Shown here piece after piece: positions 9,801 to 20,630 of a DNA stretch of 64,000 nucleotides. The stretch spans positions 2,620,530-2,684,529 of the forward strand of contig CM039199.1 of assembly GCA_008360975.2 (NCBI GenBank), in the 5' to 3' direction. The notes under the pieces were generated by a model. It did no database searches. It was not told the origin of the DNA and saw only the letters and a program-made list of their open reading frames with translations. The DNA comes from Lichenostomus cassidix (lineage: Eukaryota > Chordata > Aves > Passeriformes > Meliphagidae). Within the stretch, counting starts at the first letter, position 1; every line of letters starts with the position of its first letter. Made by a program: the position numbers and the translations under genes.

Positions 9801-11073
9801 GCTCAGGTTCCTGTGCCCCTTCACACCTCCCTCTCCGACCCACAGCTCTCCATCCCTTTGGGAGGGGTTGGGAAAGATTGTTCCTCTGTTTCCTCGGACA
9901 TATCCCCCTCCTGGCCATGTCCTCATCCACCCAGAGATATCTCTGCTGCTTGAGGGCCAAACTCCCACATACTGCTGGATGCTTTGCCCCTTGTTTGGGG
10001 GCTCGGGAGCCACTGGGGTGCCCCAACCAGCCCAGAGTGTGTGCCCAGCAGCAGAGGGGATTGGTGACCTGGTCTCGTTTTGCAGACATGTCTGAAGGAA
10101 TCAGATGGCAGTGACACAGAAGATTTCTGTTCTGACCACAGCGAGGACTGTTTGTCAGAAGCAAGCTGGGAGCCTGTGGATAAAAAGGAGACTGAGGTGT
10201 GTGTCCCATCGTGGAGCTGTGATGCAGTGGGGGAAAATGTTTTTTGCAGCTGACCTGGGTGGGATTGGTCTGGAAGTGAGCAGCCTTCCGTGTCTGTGAC
10301 ACATCCTCTGCTGCTGCTGACTAGGTGGGGTGGGCTAGCTGTGAGGTGTGGCCCAAAGCCACCCCCAGCCTGCCCAGAGCTGTCACTGGGGGGTTACAGC
10401 TGAGCTGACTGCTGTCTGCCCTAGGTCACACGGTGGGTCCCTGACCACATGGCCTCACACTGCTTCAGCTGCGACTGTGAGTTCTGGCTGGCCAAACGGA
10501 GGCACCACTGCAGGTAAAAATGTCAGCCCCCTGGGCCCCTCCTCTCCTCAGCCTCGTGTTACAGAATGCCCCTCTGCCAAACCTGTTCCCTCCAGCTCCC
10601 AAGAGAAGGTTTTAGGTCTTTCCACTACATGCCAGGCCTCATCAGTTCCCTGCAGAGTTCCATTCTGCATTGTTCTTGTTTCTATTTTTCCAAGGCCTTT
10701 GATCCCTCTCCTGGACAGCAATGAGTCAATCCCTGTCAGCACTAGCAGTTTGCTTGCGCTGCAGATCGCAGCATAAGAAACAAGTTGACAATCCTCAGTC
10801 AGGCTGCTGCTTCGCCCTGACCTGGACCCTTTGTGCTTGCTAAAGTTCTGTGGTGTCCCAGCTCTCTTCTCACTGGTTTTCTTTCTCCTTGACAGGAACT
10901 GTGGAAACGTGTTCTGTGCTAGCTGCTGCCATCTGAAGCTGCCCATCCCTGACCAGCAGTTGTACGACCCTGTCCTCGTTTGTAACTCCTGTTATGACCA
11001 CATCCAAGTGTCACGTGCCAGGGAGCTCATGAGCCAACACATGAAGAAACCCATTGCCACAGCTTCCAGCTGA
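3652..11073 (+). CDS. MTMR4: MTMR4, myotubularin-related phosphatase with FYVE domain (partial, 11 exons)
   Basis: The product removes the 3-phosphate from PI(3)P and PI(3,5)P2 on early and recycling endosomes. Eleven exons join without a frame break (2,737 nt, 911 complete residues plus a split first codon and a stop). In this fragment the phosphatase domain runs to about residue 380 with the CX5R active site at C185-R191. A long linker follows (about 383-823) with a PPLY motif (721-724, the type bound by NEDD4 WW domains) and a coiled coil (735-770). A FYVE finger with all eight zinc cysteines lies at 824-887. The N-terminal PH-GRAM domain lies outside the window. Assignment to MTMR4 over the close paralogue MTMR3 rests on residue-level resemblance to MTMR4 throughout, including the FYVE end, and on RNF43 lying downstream as in human. 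From remembered human numbering (active Cys407, 1,195 residues) the full protein would be about 1,130 residues, the shortfall being in the linker. Confidence 0.96.
4004..4132 (+). CDS. MTMR4: MTMR4 exon b: phosphatase domain, KLLILDARSY block
   Basis: Encodes fragment residues 67-108. The segment KLLILDARSYTAAVANRAKG is a conserved strand-helix of the myotubularin phosphatase domain, and the exon ends in GGGCECE. It has a CCCCGCAG acceptor (AG 4,002-4,003) and a GGTACC-type donor (GT 4,133). The intron to exon a is only 155 bases. Confidence 0.95.
4236..4951 (+). mobile_element. CR1 LINE fragment, about 716 bp, in MTMR4 intron
   Basis: This is the longest recent CR1 copy in the window, in sense orientation. 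It starts in the C-terminal part of CR1 ORF2 (the frame reads AKCWVLHLGHNSPME, like the AKC-VLHLG-NNPM motif near the end of CR1 reverse transcriptase) and runs to the CR1 3' end (GGTTGGACTCGATGATCTTG). It carries stops and frame breaks, so it is dead. It lies between exons b and c, in the gene's own orientation. Confidence 0.88.
5111..5222 (+). CDS. MTMR4: MTMR4 exon c: phosphatase domain, MANIHSIRNSF block
   Basis: Encodes fragment residues 110-145 (EYYPNCEVVFMGMANIHSIR and following), a strongly conserved segment of the MTMR3/MTMR4 phosphatase domain. It begins after CTCCTGTCAG and ends two bases into an Asn codon before GTGAGTG. The codon is completed by exon d and restores the conserved NW pair. 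Confidence 0.95.
5648..5843 (+). CDS. MTMR4: MTMR4 exon d: catalytic exon with CSDGWDRT
   Basis: This is the catalytic exon. It encodes fragment residues 147-211 and contains the active-site loop HCSDGWDRT (Cys codon 5,763-5,765, Arg codon 5,781-5,783), which is the CX5R signature of catalytically active myotubularins. Both catalytic residues are intact, so this is an active-type family member and not one of the pseudophosphatases. The flanking segments LESTKWLQHLSVMLKAA and QIVALAKILLDPYYRT are also conserved. The acceptor is CCCCCTTCCAG and the donor is GTAGGA. Confidence 0.97.
6291..6476 (+). CDS. MTMR4: MTMR4 exon e: phosphatase domain, DWLDFGHKFGDRCGH block
   Basis: Encodes fragment residues 212-273 in phase 0. 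The block GFQVLVESDWLDFGHKFGDR, followed by CGHQEKVEDQNEQCPVFLQW, is a hallmark of active myotubularins just C-terminal to the catalytic loop. The exon ends in FPCLFEFNEAFL at a GTAAGA donor. Confidence 0.96.
6611..6862 (-). mobile_element. CR1 LINE 3' fragment, antisense
   Basis: Reverse complement of a CR1 3' end: it begins ATCACAGAATCCCAGAATGG, continues through the 'gggacaccttccac' and 'ggggcagccacagctcctctgg' segments, and fades near 6,862. It lies in the intron after exon e. Confidence 0.88.
7280..7450 (+). CDS. MTMR4: MTMR4 exon f: end of phosphatase domain
   Basis: Encodes fragment residues 274-330 in phase 0 (VKLVQHTYSCLYGTFLGNSP and following, with KRTCSVWSLLRAGNKNFHN). This is the well-conserved C-terminal part of the phosphatase domain. 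The acceptor is ATGCCACAG and the donor is GTCAGT. A short AT-rich microsatellite lies 50 bases downstream in the intron (7,501-7,533). Confidence 0.95.
7501..7533. repeat. AT-rich microsatellite
   Basis: Alternating TA steps interrupted by short T runs, in the intron between exons f and g. Confidence 0.7.
8061..8215 (+). CDS. MTMR4: MTMR4 exon g: phosphatase domain end to linker
   Basis: Encodes fragment residues 331-381. It starts VLHPVCHVRALHLWTAVYLP, which matches MTMR4 closely, then turns into a loosely conserved segment (DDMDMYMPPGSQSQDFSGRC). The acceptor is GGTGTCACAG and the donor GTAAGA, two bases into an Arg codon finished by exon h. Confidence 0.94.
8564..9776 (+). CDS. MTMR4: MTMR4 exon h: large linker exon, PPxY motif and coiled coil
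   Basis: This 1,213 nt exon encodes fragment residues 383-786, nearly the whole region between the phosphatase and FYVE domains. It opens with a conserved Ser-rich block (LPKTRSMDDLLSACDSSSPL, SSDPNLNNH). A poorly conserved middle follows, with an acidic run (EEEEKEE, near 8,752-8,775) and many Pro, Ser and Gly residues. Conserved islands return at KPISQSQSSEFSFLGSNWDS and SYGCCSKR, then the PPLY motif (9,579-9,590) and a heptad-like coiled coil beginning DVIQHRLRQIEASYKQEVEQ (9,621 onward). In mammalian MTMR4 a PPxY motif is bound by NEDD4. The single open frame of over 1.2 kb is the strongest coding signal in the window. The acceptor is TTTTGGGTTCTAG and the donor GTGAGT. Confidence 0.97.
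10086..10196 (+). CDS. MTMR4: MTMR4 exon i: acidic segment before FYVE
   Basis: Encodes fragment residues 787-823 in phase 0. It is an acidic, serine-rich stretch (TCLKESDGSDTEDFCSDHSE, then DCLSEASWEPVDKKETE) conserved in MTMR4 ahead of the FYVE finger. The acceptor is CTCGTTTTGCAG and the donor GTGTGT, weaker than the other donors but canonical. Confidence 0.95.
10425..10513 (+). CDS. MTMR4: MTMR4 exon j: first half of FYVE finger
   Basis: Encodes fragment residues 824-852, with the N-terminal half of the FYVE domain: the WVPD motif (827-830, WxxD type), the first zinc pair C836 and C839, and the basic RRHHCR PI(3)P-binding motif whose last Arg is split with exon k. The acceptor is CTGCCCTAG and the donor GTAAAA. 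Confidence 0.96.
10896..11073 (+). CDS. MTMR4: MTMR4 exon k: second half of FYVE finger and C-terminus
   Basis: This last coding exon encodes fragment residues 854-911 and the TGA stop (11,071-11,073). It supplies zinc ligands C855, C860, C863, C882 and C885, completing the eight-cysteine FYVE finger with C836, C839 and C852, and ends in KKPIATASS as in mammalian MTMR4. FYVE domains normally recruit proteins to PI(3)P-containing endosomes, which is also the enzyme's substrate. Confidence 0.97.
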
Positions 11074-13140
11074 ATGCCACACAAGGGACCTGTCTAAGCC
11101 CAGCCTTTTTTCTCGTGGGTTTGAAGGGTGACTCTGCCTCCAGGGTAACTGTGAAGGCCTTTGGTGCAACACTTGAACACCAAGCTCGAATGCACTGTCT
11201 GCAGCAGCCTCGCTGCCGGGCTGGAGCAGAGGAGCTCAGATCAGAGAGGACGCTGTGTCCCCACCCCGGTGGGCCCGTGTGTTGTAGCCCTGACTACCTA
11301 GGGCTGAGAGGGGATCACAACCTCTTCCTTTTGTGGGCTGGAAAGCGATGTTTTCACAGCTCTTGCCTGTGCAAAATCCCCCCAAAGCAATAGAAAGGCA
11401 TGTTTAGAACCACCTCCCCCTCCAAAGGCAGGCTGCTGTATGAGAAGGAAGAGGGCAGACTCCGGATGGTCCTGCGGGCTTTGGAAGGGCCTCAGCCTGG
11501 AGCAGATCTGTAGATTCTCTTTCCATGAGTGTGATTTGTGATCAGCTTGGTGAACAAGACTCATTAGTCATCACTAATTGATTTTCTCTTGGGCTCTGAA
11601 GAGAAATTCATTCCAGCTGAAAAGGGCCGAGCAGATCATGCCCGTTTTCAGGCTCCGCTGGGATCGGTGTCGCACTGGACTTTGTCCCTGTCCCCAGCAC
11701 CAAGGGGAGATGGGAGATTGGCTTTTCACTTCTGCTCTGCCCGTCTGCTTTGTCTGCGGTCGTGTCACAGCCTGGTGCTAACACAGGAATGGCACCCTGA
11801 TCCTCTCCTGGCATGGAAACAGAACTCGTGTTCCTGTGTTGCTCCTCCTCCCCTTTTCTGCCCTCAGCTCTCCACTTCCTACTGCTCTTTATCCTGAAAA
11901 CTTGATACCTTGAGGGTATAGGCCATAATGTGTTGTTTTACCTCCTGGAATGTGCTGTCTGGTGTATGTGAGGGTTTCAGTCCAAATGCTGCTATATATT
12001 TCTGTGCACTTAATGTAACCCGAAGAAGGGAGAATGAAGCATCGATACCAAAACGGGGGTGGGGAAGGACACTCACTGGCTGACGTAGACACTACAGTCT
12101 GTGCTTTTCACTTTAGGATGTACAGCCAAGCTGCAGTGATAACCATGACATGTGGCATCTGTTCAGTGGTGGAAACAATCTCTCTGACTTGCCCCAGTGC
12201 TACCTGAAATGCCTCTTGAATTTGACTTTTTTTGTCTCCTGTACAGTGGTCGAAGTTCAGAGTTGCCAACTTGTAATTGCCTCTCTGCTTCTCCTTTAAA
12301 TTAGAGAGCAGGAATCCCGACTCATCCTAAGGACAAGGAAGTGGGTTTAGAAAGGAAGGAAGGTTTAGACAGTGGGCTTCAGTGGGTTTGTAATCCTTAG
12401 ATCCCTCGGGGAGCATCCATCCTGTGTCCTCTGTAAGGCGTCTGAGGATATTAGTGAGGAAGAAGAGTTTGAATGTGGGGCATTTCTTTGCAGAAATGCA
12501 GGTTTTCTTTCCAATATATTTTGCACCTCAGGAGCTGAGACTTGGTGTGTGGCAGGGAGGACCTGTGAGGACATTGGTCTGCTAACAAGGCAAAGGACTT
12601 GACACGGTTGTGATCTTCCAGATCTTTTGGCAATGATTTGTCACCTCTGTCAGAAGGAATGAAATAGGGACCTTTTCCTGCACTTTGACTTGTCAGCCTC
12701 TGGTTTTGTAAATCCTGATGTGCGAGTGAAGCTCATCCTCTGAAGACCCTGTACTTACTTAGACTCTGCTTCTTTTCCATTCTGGGAACAACCAACACGG
12801 CTTTGGGAAGAGAAGGCACCTTGCTTCAGATTCTCCCCTGCCTTGTACCTTGCAGTCATTGCCAGACATGGAAGAGTGACCACTGGCCTGGCAGAAGAAA
12901 CTGGATTTGCTCCTGTTCTGCACGTGTTGGAATGACTGCAAGCAATGAGGAAGCCAGAAACCAGGTACTGCTGGCCCTCCTGTTCAGGCCATTAGTCCAA
13001 ACTGCTTTTAGCTCTCGTGAGTTTCAGCGTCACAATGTGCTGGCCAAAAACTCTCCAATCAGTTCGATGGCATTGTGACAAACAAAATGTGCTGTACAAC
13101 TCAATACAGTTGAAATAAAATCTCTATATTAGTGCTGCTG
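11074..13140 (+). other. MTMR4: MTMR4 3' UTR
   Basis: The roughly 2 kb between the stop codon and the first good polyadenylation signal contains no further exon and no CR1 copy, unlike its surroundings, which fits a transcribed, selected 3' UTR. Short open frames here are not recognisable. The 3' limit is placed just past the AATAAA signal and is approximate. Confidence 0.8.
13114..13119 (+). terminator. MTMR4: polyadenylation signal AATAAA of MTMR4
   Basis: Canonical AATAAA in TTGAAATAAAATCTC, followed about 15-30 bases later by a GT-rich stretch (GTGCTGCTGGGTTTGG) of the kind that directs cleavage. It is the only clear hexamer in a suitable context after the MTMR4 stop. Confidence 0.8.
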
Positions 13141-13430
13141 GGTTTGGCCCCTTCTTTCCTCTCTGGGGAATTCTGCTTGTCCAGAGGGTTTCAGGCTGCT
13201 GTTACTCACTGCCTTTTCCTTTGATTAAGGTGTGTTAGGGATTTAATATCCCTTTTCACAATCAGAATAACAGGTGGAGCACAGAACACCTTGTGCTAGA
13301 GGCCCTCTGCTCTCTCCCAAACAAACCTGCACAACGTCCTTCCCAGGATAACCAGGGCCTTCCAGCCTCTCCTGTAAGGACTCGAGGAGAAGTTGTTTTC
13401 TTTCTAAGGAAGAACTGTTAGGCAGGATTC

Positions 13431-13830
13431 TCTCCTGTGAGGAAGGGCTGAGAGAGTTGGGATTGTTCACCTGGAGAAGAGAAGGCTCCTTAGAGCCCCT
13501 TCCATTGTCTGAAGGGGCTTCAGGTGAGCTGGAGGGGGACTTGGGACAAGGGATGGAGTGCCAGGACAAGGGGGAATGGCTTCCCACTGCCAGAGGGCAG
13601 GGAGAGATGGGATATTGGGGAGGAATTGTTCCCTATGAGGGTGGGCAGGCCCTCGCACAGGGTGCCCAGAGAAGCTCTGGCTGTCCCTGGATCCCTGGCA
13701 GTGTCCAAGGCCAGGCTGGATGGGGTTTGGAACAGCGTGGGACACTAGCAGAAGGTGTCCCTGCCCATGGCAAGGGTGGCACTGGATGAGCTTCAAGGTC
13801 CTTCCACCCCAACCATTCTTTGATTCTAAG
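13431..13830 (+). mobile_element. CR1 LINE 3' fragment, about 400 bp
   Basis: Sense CR1 starting at the 'gaggaagggctgagagag' segment and running to the terminal CATTCTTTGATTCTAAG. It is the first repeat after the MTMR4 3' end. Confidence 0.92.
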
Positions 13831-14879
13831 ATTGCCTCACTCCTCACTGGTGTTTTCCTACCACCTGTTCCAGGTAGGTGTGTTGGTGGTTCCTCTGTGC
13901 AGGGTGGTGGGTGGGACTGTTGTGCTTTGTCAGCAGCATGGTGCTGTAGTTACAGATTGTGATGGAGTCATAAAGAATCTCCTGGAAGGCCTCAATTCAA
14001 AGATCCAGCAATCTTGAAATTAAGCAGTATCCCTGGTAAACTACTGCCACCATTCAGCTCAGGTGTTCCTGTCAGACAGGTGGTACCTAAAGGCTTCTGT
14101 TAGGACAGTGGGGAACAGGACAGTTTGTCACATTGAAGCATCAACCATTGTTCCTCACAGTCACACGAGGTCAGCTTGGGAGGCCATTGTTGCAGGAGAT
14201 GGTAAAATTGAGACAAATGAGGTACTTGATGAGATTCATTTTAGAAACCAGATAAACCAATGAAATTACAGCCCTGCCAACATTTAAATGCAGATTTGTG
14301 ATGTGAAATGGAATTGGTACCATCCGACTGATTAGGGTCAGATAGAATTATCAAGAGTTTAGAGGGAATAGCCTGGAATGTGCAGTCACTGCCCCACTAA
14401 GGTCAGGGCTCAGCTTAAAGGAATCCCCTCAGAGGGAATCCCTGACTGCTGACCCCAGGATGAGACTCCACTGACCCTTGGCAGGGCTCCAGCCCAGTCC
14501 CATCTGATCCGTGGTCAAACAGTCACGTTAGCTGTGGCTGGCCAGGGTGGGACCTTCTTACCACCACAGCCACCACAGGTCACACTGGCACTGCCTATGG
14601 CAGAACACCAGCCAGAGAGGCTGTTCCCAGCTGAGATGGGTGCTCTGCCACAGCAATATTAGTCACAAACAGCATTTTTACAAGAAAAAAAACCATTTAT
14701 TATTAATTTGCAGCCTTAGCAGCTCAGTGTCATCAAGAAAGGCAGAGCTGGGACATGGGTGTGACCCGTTAGCTTCTTATCCCCAGCAGGAAAAACCCAG
14801 CAGAATTCCCCCATGCACAATTAAAAGAGAAATCATTATTTATAAATAACATCTATTAACTCATAAGCTGCTGGGACAC

Positions 14880-15230
14880 TCGTGGCTGGTGTCACGTCAT
14901 CCAGGCACACCAGAGAGGGGCACTGAGCGCTCCTGGTTATTAAGCACAGAAGGAAGTGTTATCACCAAAGGAACACAAAGCCAGCGTTGCCGACACGTTC
15001 AGCCCGAGGCGATCGCTATCTGTGCCGAAATGGGTCTGACCCCAGCACAAACAGGGACATCAAAGCCTTCCCCATCCACGCACCAACCGCCAGGAATTCT
15101 TGGTGAATTAACAACCGGGGCTGCGTGTGATGTGCCACGCTATCTCAGCGGCCAGCGAGCAAAATAAACACAGATTTCGGTGCGGTGAGAAGGCAAGGCA
15201 GGCTGGCGATGGTTGGGTTGTTCAGGTGTG
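14880..15230. promoter_or_regulatory. CpG-retaining block, possible regulatory element
   Basis: About 20 CpG dinucleotides fall in roughly 330 bases (for example around GAGGCGATCGC and CAGCGGCCAGCGAGC), while the flanks are CpG-poor, as most bird intergenic DNA is. It is not GC-rich enough for a classic island. It begins about 1.7 kb after the MTMR4 polyadenylation signal. No open frame through it resembles a known protein. The regulatory role is inference from base composition alone. Confidence 0.3.
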
Positions 15231-15748
15231 TTAATGGATAACGCTGAAACGGCTGGGGATGTGCAGGAGGAAGAGGAAGAGGAAGAGGAAGGTGATGTGT
15301 GGCCTTGTGAGCCCTGCAGGTGCAGCACAGTTCAGATGAAGGCAGAAAGGATTTCAGAGCGGCTTTCTGAAGTGTGTGAGTGTCTGCCCAGGCTGTTTTC
15401 AGTGATGGTTCACACATTTCTCTCCCAAAATCCTGGGCTTCGGTGCAAGTTGTCAGAGACTGAAATAGCTCATGCCTCAAATTGGGGCAGAGGTATTTCT
15501 AACAACCTTAATAATTGGATCCTAACACAAGTGCACTTGGGGTGCTGCCATTTGTTTCTGGGACCTCACGTGTCTCTGGATCTCCTGAGCTAAAAAATAT
15601 ATATGCTAAATTGCCCACAGATAAAAGATGCTGCACACAGCTTCCAGTATGTTTAAAATAACCATAATTTGAAACAAAAAAACAGCTGCCCAAAGCAGTG
15701 CACAGCGTCAGTCTCACCCAGCCTAGGCCACTCATGCAGCTTTAGAAT

Positions 15749-15812
15749 TACAGAATAATTAAGGTTGGAAAAACCCTGTGAGATCATTGACTCCAGCTGT
15801 TCCCCAGTGTCT
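15749..15812 (-). mobile_element. CR1-like 3' tail, short
   Basis: Antisense tail beginning ATTACAGAATAATTAAGGTT and continuing as the 'gagatcattgactccagct' segment. Short and diverged. Confidence 0.6.
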
Positions 15813-16653
15813 TCTGTGGCATAAATGACATATATGGGACTTCACCTGTGATACCTAGAAAACAAAACGAGGCATTTAAAAAGGGAAAGAACTCACCTCA
15901 ACACCAAGTGAGGAAGAATTTAAAGATTTGATATTAACATTGTTAAGATGAAGATGAGTCATTGGAGTCTTCTTCAGTGCAGCCTGCTCTGAGTGATGCA
16001 CTGCAGGGCAGTGGCAGAACAAATGCTAAGACAGCCTTTTGATTTTTTTTGTCTCTGTTTCTATGGGATGCAGTTTTGGGGAGCTTTGGTTCTCGGAGTC
16101 TCAGTTTCTAGAAAGACAGAACAAGGCAAACATTGGGTTTTCTACCCAGTCGAGTTCTGACAGGCTGACAGTTCCCTGTCATGATGATTTAGGCATGGCT
16201 TTGCTGCAAATGTGAGGTAATTTGAGAGATAAAAGATATTTTTGTTTGCAGAGCGTCAGTCTGTTCCAAATGTCTTGCAACATGGAACTCTTTGTTAAAC
16301 ATCCAGGAACAATTCCTGTAAAGCAAGTGGTGCTTCCCAACTTGGCATCCTGTGCTGTCCTGTTGATGTGTTAAAATGAGACAATCATAATTTCCCTATC
16401 CAAAGGTAAAATATAAACAAAGGGATTCTCAGATTCTCTGTTAATATATAGTAAAAATACTGATTAAAATTAAAAAAAACCAAAAAACAACTTATGTTGT
16501 GCTCTTCCTGTGCAGGAAATAATCAGTCCTAAATGTTAATTAACTCTTAATAAATTTTCAGAGGCAGGTTGTATTTATTTAGTGATTTTTTAACGATTTA
16601 ATGTGAACTTGCAGAATGATAACTGTAAGTTGTCCATCTTGAGTTAGTTCCCA

Positions 16654-16785
16654 TCACAGAATCATGGAATGGTTTGGGATGGATGGAACCTAAAAGACCA
16701 TCCAATTCCACCCCTCTGCCATGGGCAGGGATAACTTCCACTAAACCAAGTTGTTCCAAGCCCTGTCCAACATTGCCTGTCAGAG
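16654..16785 (-). mobile_element. CR1 LINE 3' fragment
   Basis: Antisense CR1 3' end starting ATCACAGAATCATGGAATGG and running through the 'ccactaaaccaagttgttcc' segment. Confidence 0.85.
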
Positions 16786-19274
16786 GACAGAAAGAGGTGA
16801 AAATGAAGCTATTTTTAAAAATTCCTTCAGAGTGAGAATTGGGAACTCCAGGGTGAGAAAGCCTGGCTGCTGGATAAACCCCTTTGGTGTAAACTATCCT
16901 GGAATTTGTACTTGGCATGGGACACCTCTGTGGGAAAGGCACACATGCAGGTGTCCTTTTAGGAATTCAGTGAGCACAGGGTGTTGCTGTCAGTGTCTCA
17001 ACAAAGTCACCACAGCCTTTAATAGGAATCAAACTGTCACAGCTTATGAGCTCATTTAAGGAAATAATCACCAATGAACAGAGGAAACTAAAAGAACAAT
17101 AAAGAGAATATCTGGGAAGTGACAAAATGGCAAAGTTTGGGATGTTTTTCTCTAAAACGAACTAGCTGAGCTGACTGGGAAAAATTTTGAAATTTTATTC
17201 TTGACAAAATGCAGTGTCATAAAGTGCTCTCAAGGTCACCTGGAGGATTTGGACATTGCCCTTCCCCGAGCTGTCCAGGAGCTGTCAGCACAGAGTTCAT
17301 GGCAAAGCCTGGATTTGTGATTTCTATGTGTTTTTACCACATTGTCAGGTTTAACACACAACACTTTCTGAATGACTTTGTTTGGTTTCGTGGCTCCTAC
17401 ACTTTGGGATTTCCAGCACATTTCTGAACACAGGGGCCACAGGTATGAAAAGGATTTCTGCACTTGCTGGTCAAAAAGAGAGTTAAAAGTGATATTTTTA
17501 CATATAGTTCTGCAATGCTCAGTCGTGTGTATATCTCAAGTGAGAATTGCATAGCAACTGGAAAATCTAAACAGAAGGGAGGTCTTTAAAGCCAAAAAAT
17601 TCTCTGTTTGGTGCTCCTGTCCTTCCTTTAGATTTTGCGTGGTCCCTGGTGATTTTCCAGAGAGTCCCTGCTGAGGTTAAAGGGCAAGGAGAAAAACATT
17701 TGTCCACAACTAGTCAGTGTTAGGGTAATATTAATTTTTTTTTTTAAATTAAGCAAAGTTAGGATGATAAAGAACTGATGATGTGTTGAAAAGTTCTTGT
17801 CTCATGTTTTCCCAGGTTATGTTTTTAAAGGCAAAGATTAGTCAAAAGTATTGTGTGGAATAGTTCATTCTGCTCCTATTTTAATTTTTTTTCTTGCCTA
17901 ACTTCTTTATGTTGAATTTTTTATGCGCTGAAGGTCAGAAAGGACAAAAGTCTTGATTCATTGTGAGAGCAGTGAAAGAAAAGATGCCCACCTGGGTCTT
18001 TTTGACCATAATTATTTCAAGGATCCAGTTCTGTTTGCTTTCAGCTATTGGCAAAACCTTTGCTAGAGGTAGGACTGGATCAGAGAAATGCAGTGAAGCT
18101 TTATTATCAGAGAATAACGAAAAATCAATCGAGGAGGCTCTGTGAGAAATGGGAGTTATTGGTGCCACCTGACCTTGCAAGTCCAATCATGCCTTCAAAT
18201 GCATCTGGCCGAGGGTTCCTGCAGCCATGATCACCTTTACACCCAGTGGTAACCTAAGAGCAGTCATGTTACTCGGAGTGATACACCCCCAGTAAGATAA
18301 ATAATTGCCTTTGCATGCAAGGTTTGAAATCCACATGGCCAAAAGGGGATTATTAAAATCAAAAAAAGCAGCTGAAAACATCTGTCTTAACACAGCGTGA
18401 AGAGCACCACATTTTCCCTTGAGAAAAGCAGAGTAGCTGCATTAGTAATGCACTTGTAAAACTCGTTGTAGGATTCATCTTGCCTAAGATTCATCTGAAT
18501 GTGTAATAGTCAGTTGTATGTGCCTGGGCTTGTCGGCCACATTGCACACAGAGGCAGTGGAGAGAAACAGGCACCTCCCAGAGCTTGAGTCACTCCAGCT
18601 TTCTTAGACGGGTGCCTTTGGAACACAATTCATTTCTTTCTGATGAGCCTGTTAGCTCATCAAGTGTGCAGAGCGTCGACAGCTGCCAGACCTCAGGGGC
18701 TGTGGCAGGAAGGCATTAATCCCACCTGGATGTTGAAGTGCAGACAACATTGTCTCTCCCATTTTCCCCTCTGGAAGAGACTTTTTTTTTTCATTTAGGT
18801 GAAGATATGATTTTCATTTTCATCAGTCCTATGCTTGGTAAAGGACCAGAACTTGCAGATTTTATATCCAGGCCCATTCCAAATGTTGATTAATTGGGCA
18901 GGAACAGGCACAGCTGCATTCCCTAATTTCCTGCACAGCTTTGACCCCAGATGAGTAACTAGCTGCCCTTAAGCACAGCTTTTGGGGCTGACTTTATCAG
19001 TTTGCAGTGAAAGGATGGTCTGAAGCTGCTTCCTTGGTGTTTCCCATGCAGTGTGTGCTCGAGTGAGATGGAAGATGCTGGAGAGTGTCAGTCTTGTGCC
19101 CTTTCATCCAGCTGAGCAGGTGAGAACCCCTACTGATGTCTGTTCCTGCCCAGAATGCCTAGAAATGGTCCACATTCCTTCAATTTCCAACAGATCATTG
19201 GAGAAATGATGCAGCATGTGCTGCTTCAAGCGTGGAGCAGATCGGATGCTGATGGTGTTGGATTTGCATTTATT

Positions 19275-19775
19275 TCATAGAATCATGAAATCATGGAATG
19301 GTTTGGGTTGGAAGGGACCTTAAATCCCATCTCATTCCACCTTCTGCCATGGCAGGGACACCTTCCACTGTCCCAGGCTGCTCCAAGCCCTGTCCAGCCT
19401 GGCCCTGGACACTGCCAGGGATCCAGGGGCAGCCACAGCTGCTCTGGGCACCCTGTGCCAGGGCCTGCCCACCCTCACAGGAACAATTCCTTCCCAATAT
19501 CCCATCTCTCCCTGCCCTCTGGCCATGGGAAACCATTCCCCCTTGTTCTGTCCCTCCATCCCTTGTCCCAGGTCCCTCTCCATCTTTCCTGTAGCTCCAT
19601 CAGGCATTGCAAGGCCACACTGAGGTCACCCCAAAGCTTCTCCTCTCCAGGCTGAACAATCCCAGCTCTCCCAGCCTTTCCTCCCAGCAGAGCTGCTCCA
19701 TCCCTCTGCTCATCCTGGAGCCTCCTCTGGACTCAAACAGCTGGATTTCTGGGCTTTCAGCTTTCCTGAGCTTGC
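19275..19775 (-). mobile_element. CR1 LINE 3' fragment, about 500 bp
   Basis: Antisense copy of the dominant CR1 type. It begins TCATAGAATCATGAAATC and extends past the 'gctgctccatccctctgctc' and 'cctcctctggactcaaacag' segments. It is one of the longer copies and little diverged. Confidence 0.92.
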
Positions 19776-20453
19776 AGGTCACCCTGGGATCTGTAAAAAG
19801 CTCTCAGTACCAACATGAGCCCCTCCTGAGCTCAGAGCCCACCAGGAAAAGTGCCTGGGGGTCTTGCTCAGCCCCATCATTGGACCACTGGACTGGTGAG
19901 AGCTCTCCCCAAAAATGCTGGGCTTAGTTCAGTGGGTGGTGTGGGGCCATTCCCACCAGGCTGTTGGATGTAGTAGTTCTGACATGGAAGAGTCAGAGAT
20001 TTTCCCACTATTAACAGCCTCTGTGCCAGAGAATGGATCTGGATACAGTCACTGGTAGAGCTGCAGCTTTTGTGCCTTCAGCTGAAGTGATGATTTGTTC
20101 TTTACTGAAACACTGAGAGCCACAAAATAATATTGTCTTAAGAGGAAGACGTCTGTCAGAATGTGGTGTTAGTGTTATCATCCCTCCAGCTAGATTTCAC
20201 ACGCTTATTTCTATCCAATTAATCCAATTTTTTCCAGTTTTGAGAAAGCAGGATTTAGTGAATGCCTCAATAATGCTCTAATGAACAGATCTCTGCTCTG
20301 GAGATAAGAACACAGCCCTTGGTCAGACCAAACTCCCATCAGCTCATCATTTCCTCTGACTGCAATGGCCAAGGGGGAGACAGGAGCAAGAGTAACCAGG
20401 AGCTGATGCTTTTCCAAAATACTTCCAACAGAGTGTGTTTTGGATGAAAGGGT

Positions 20454-20630
20454 AGTCAGGCATGGGAAGGAGCTGCCCAGGGAGGTTTGGAGTCCCCATT
20501 CCTGGAGGTCCAAGGAAGGCCTGGCTGTGCCACTCAGGGCTCTGGGATAGTGACAAGGTGGGCATTGGGCACAGCTTGGCCTCCATGGGCTGGGAGGGCT
20601 CTCCCTATCCAAATGAATCTGGGATTCTGT
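20454..20630 (+). mobile_element. CR1 LINE 3' fragment, different subfamily
   Basis: Sense copy with GGAGCTGCCCAGGGAGGTTT, the 'tggctgtgccactcagggct' segment and a GGGATTCTGT terminus. It shares this pattern with the copy at 49,834-49,990 and differs from the dominant type. Confidence 0.75.

Noticed and set aside
15213..15593. 126-codon + strand frame with a Glu run
   Set aside because: The Glu run comes from a GGAAGA microsatellite (about 15,267-15,292). The rest has no recognisable family or splice structure.
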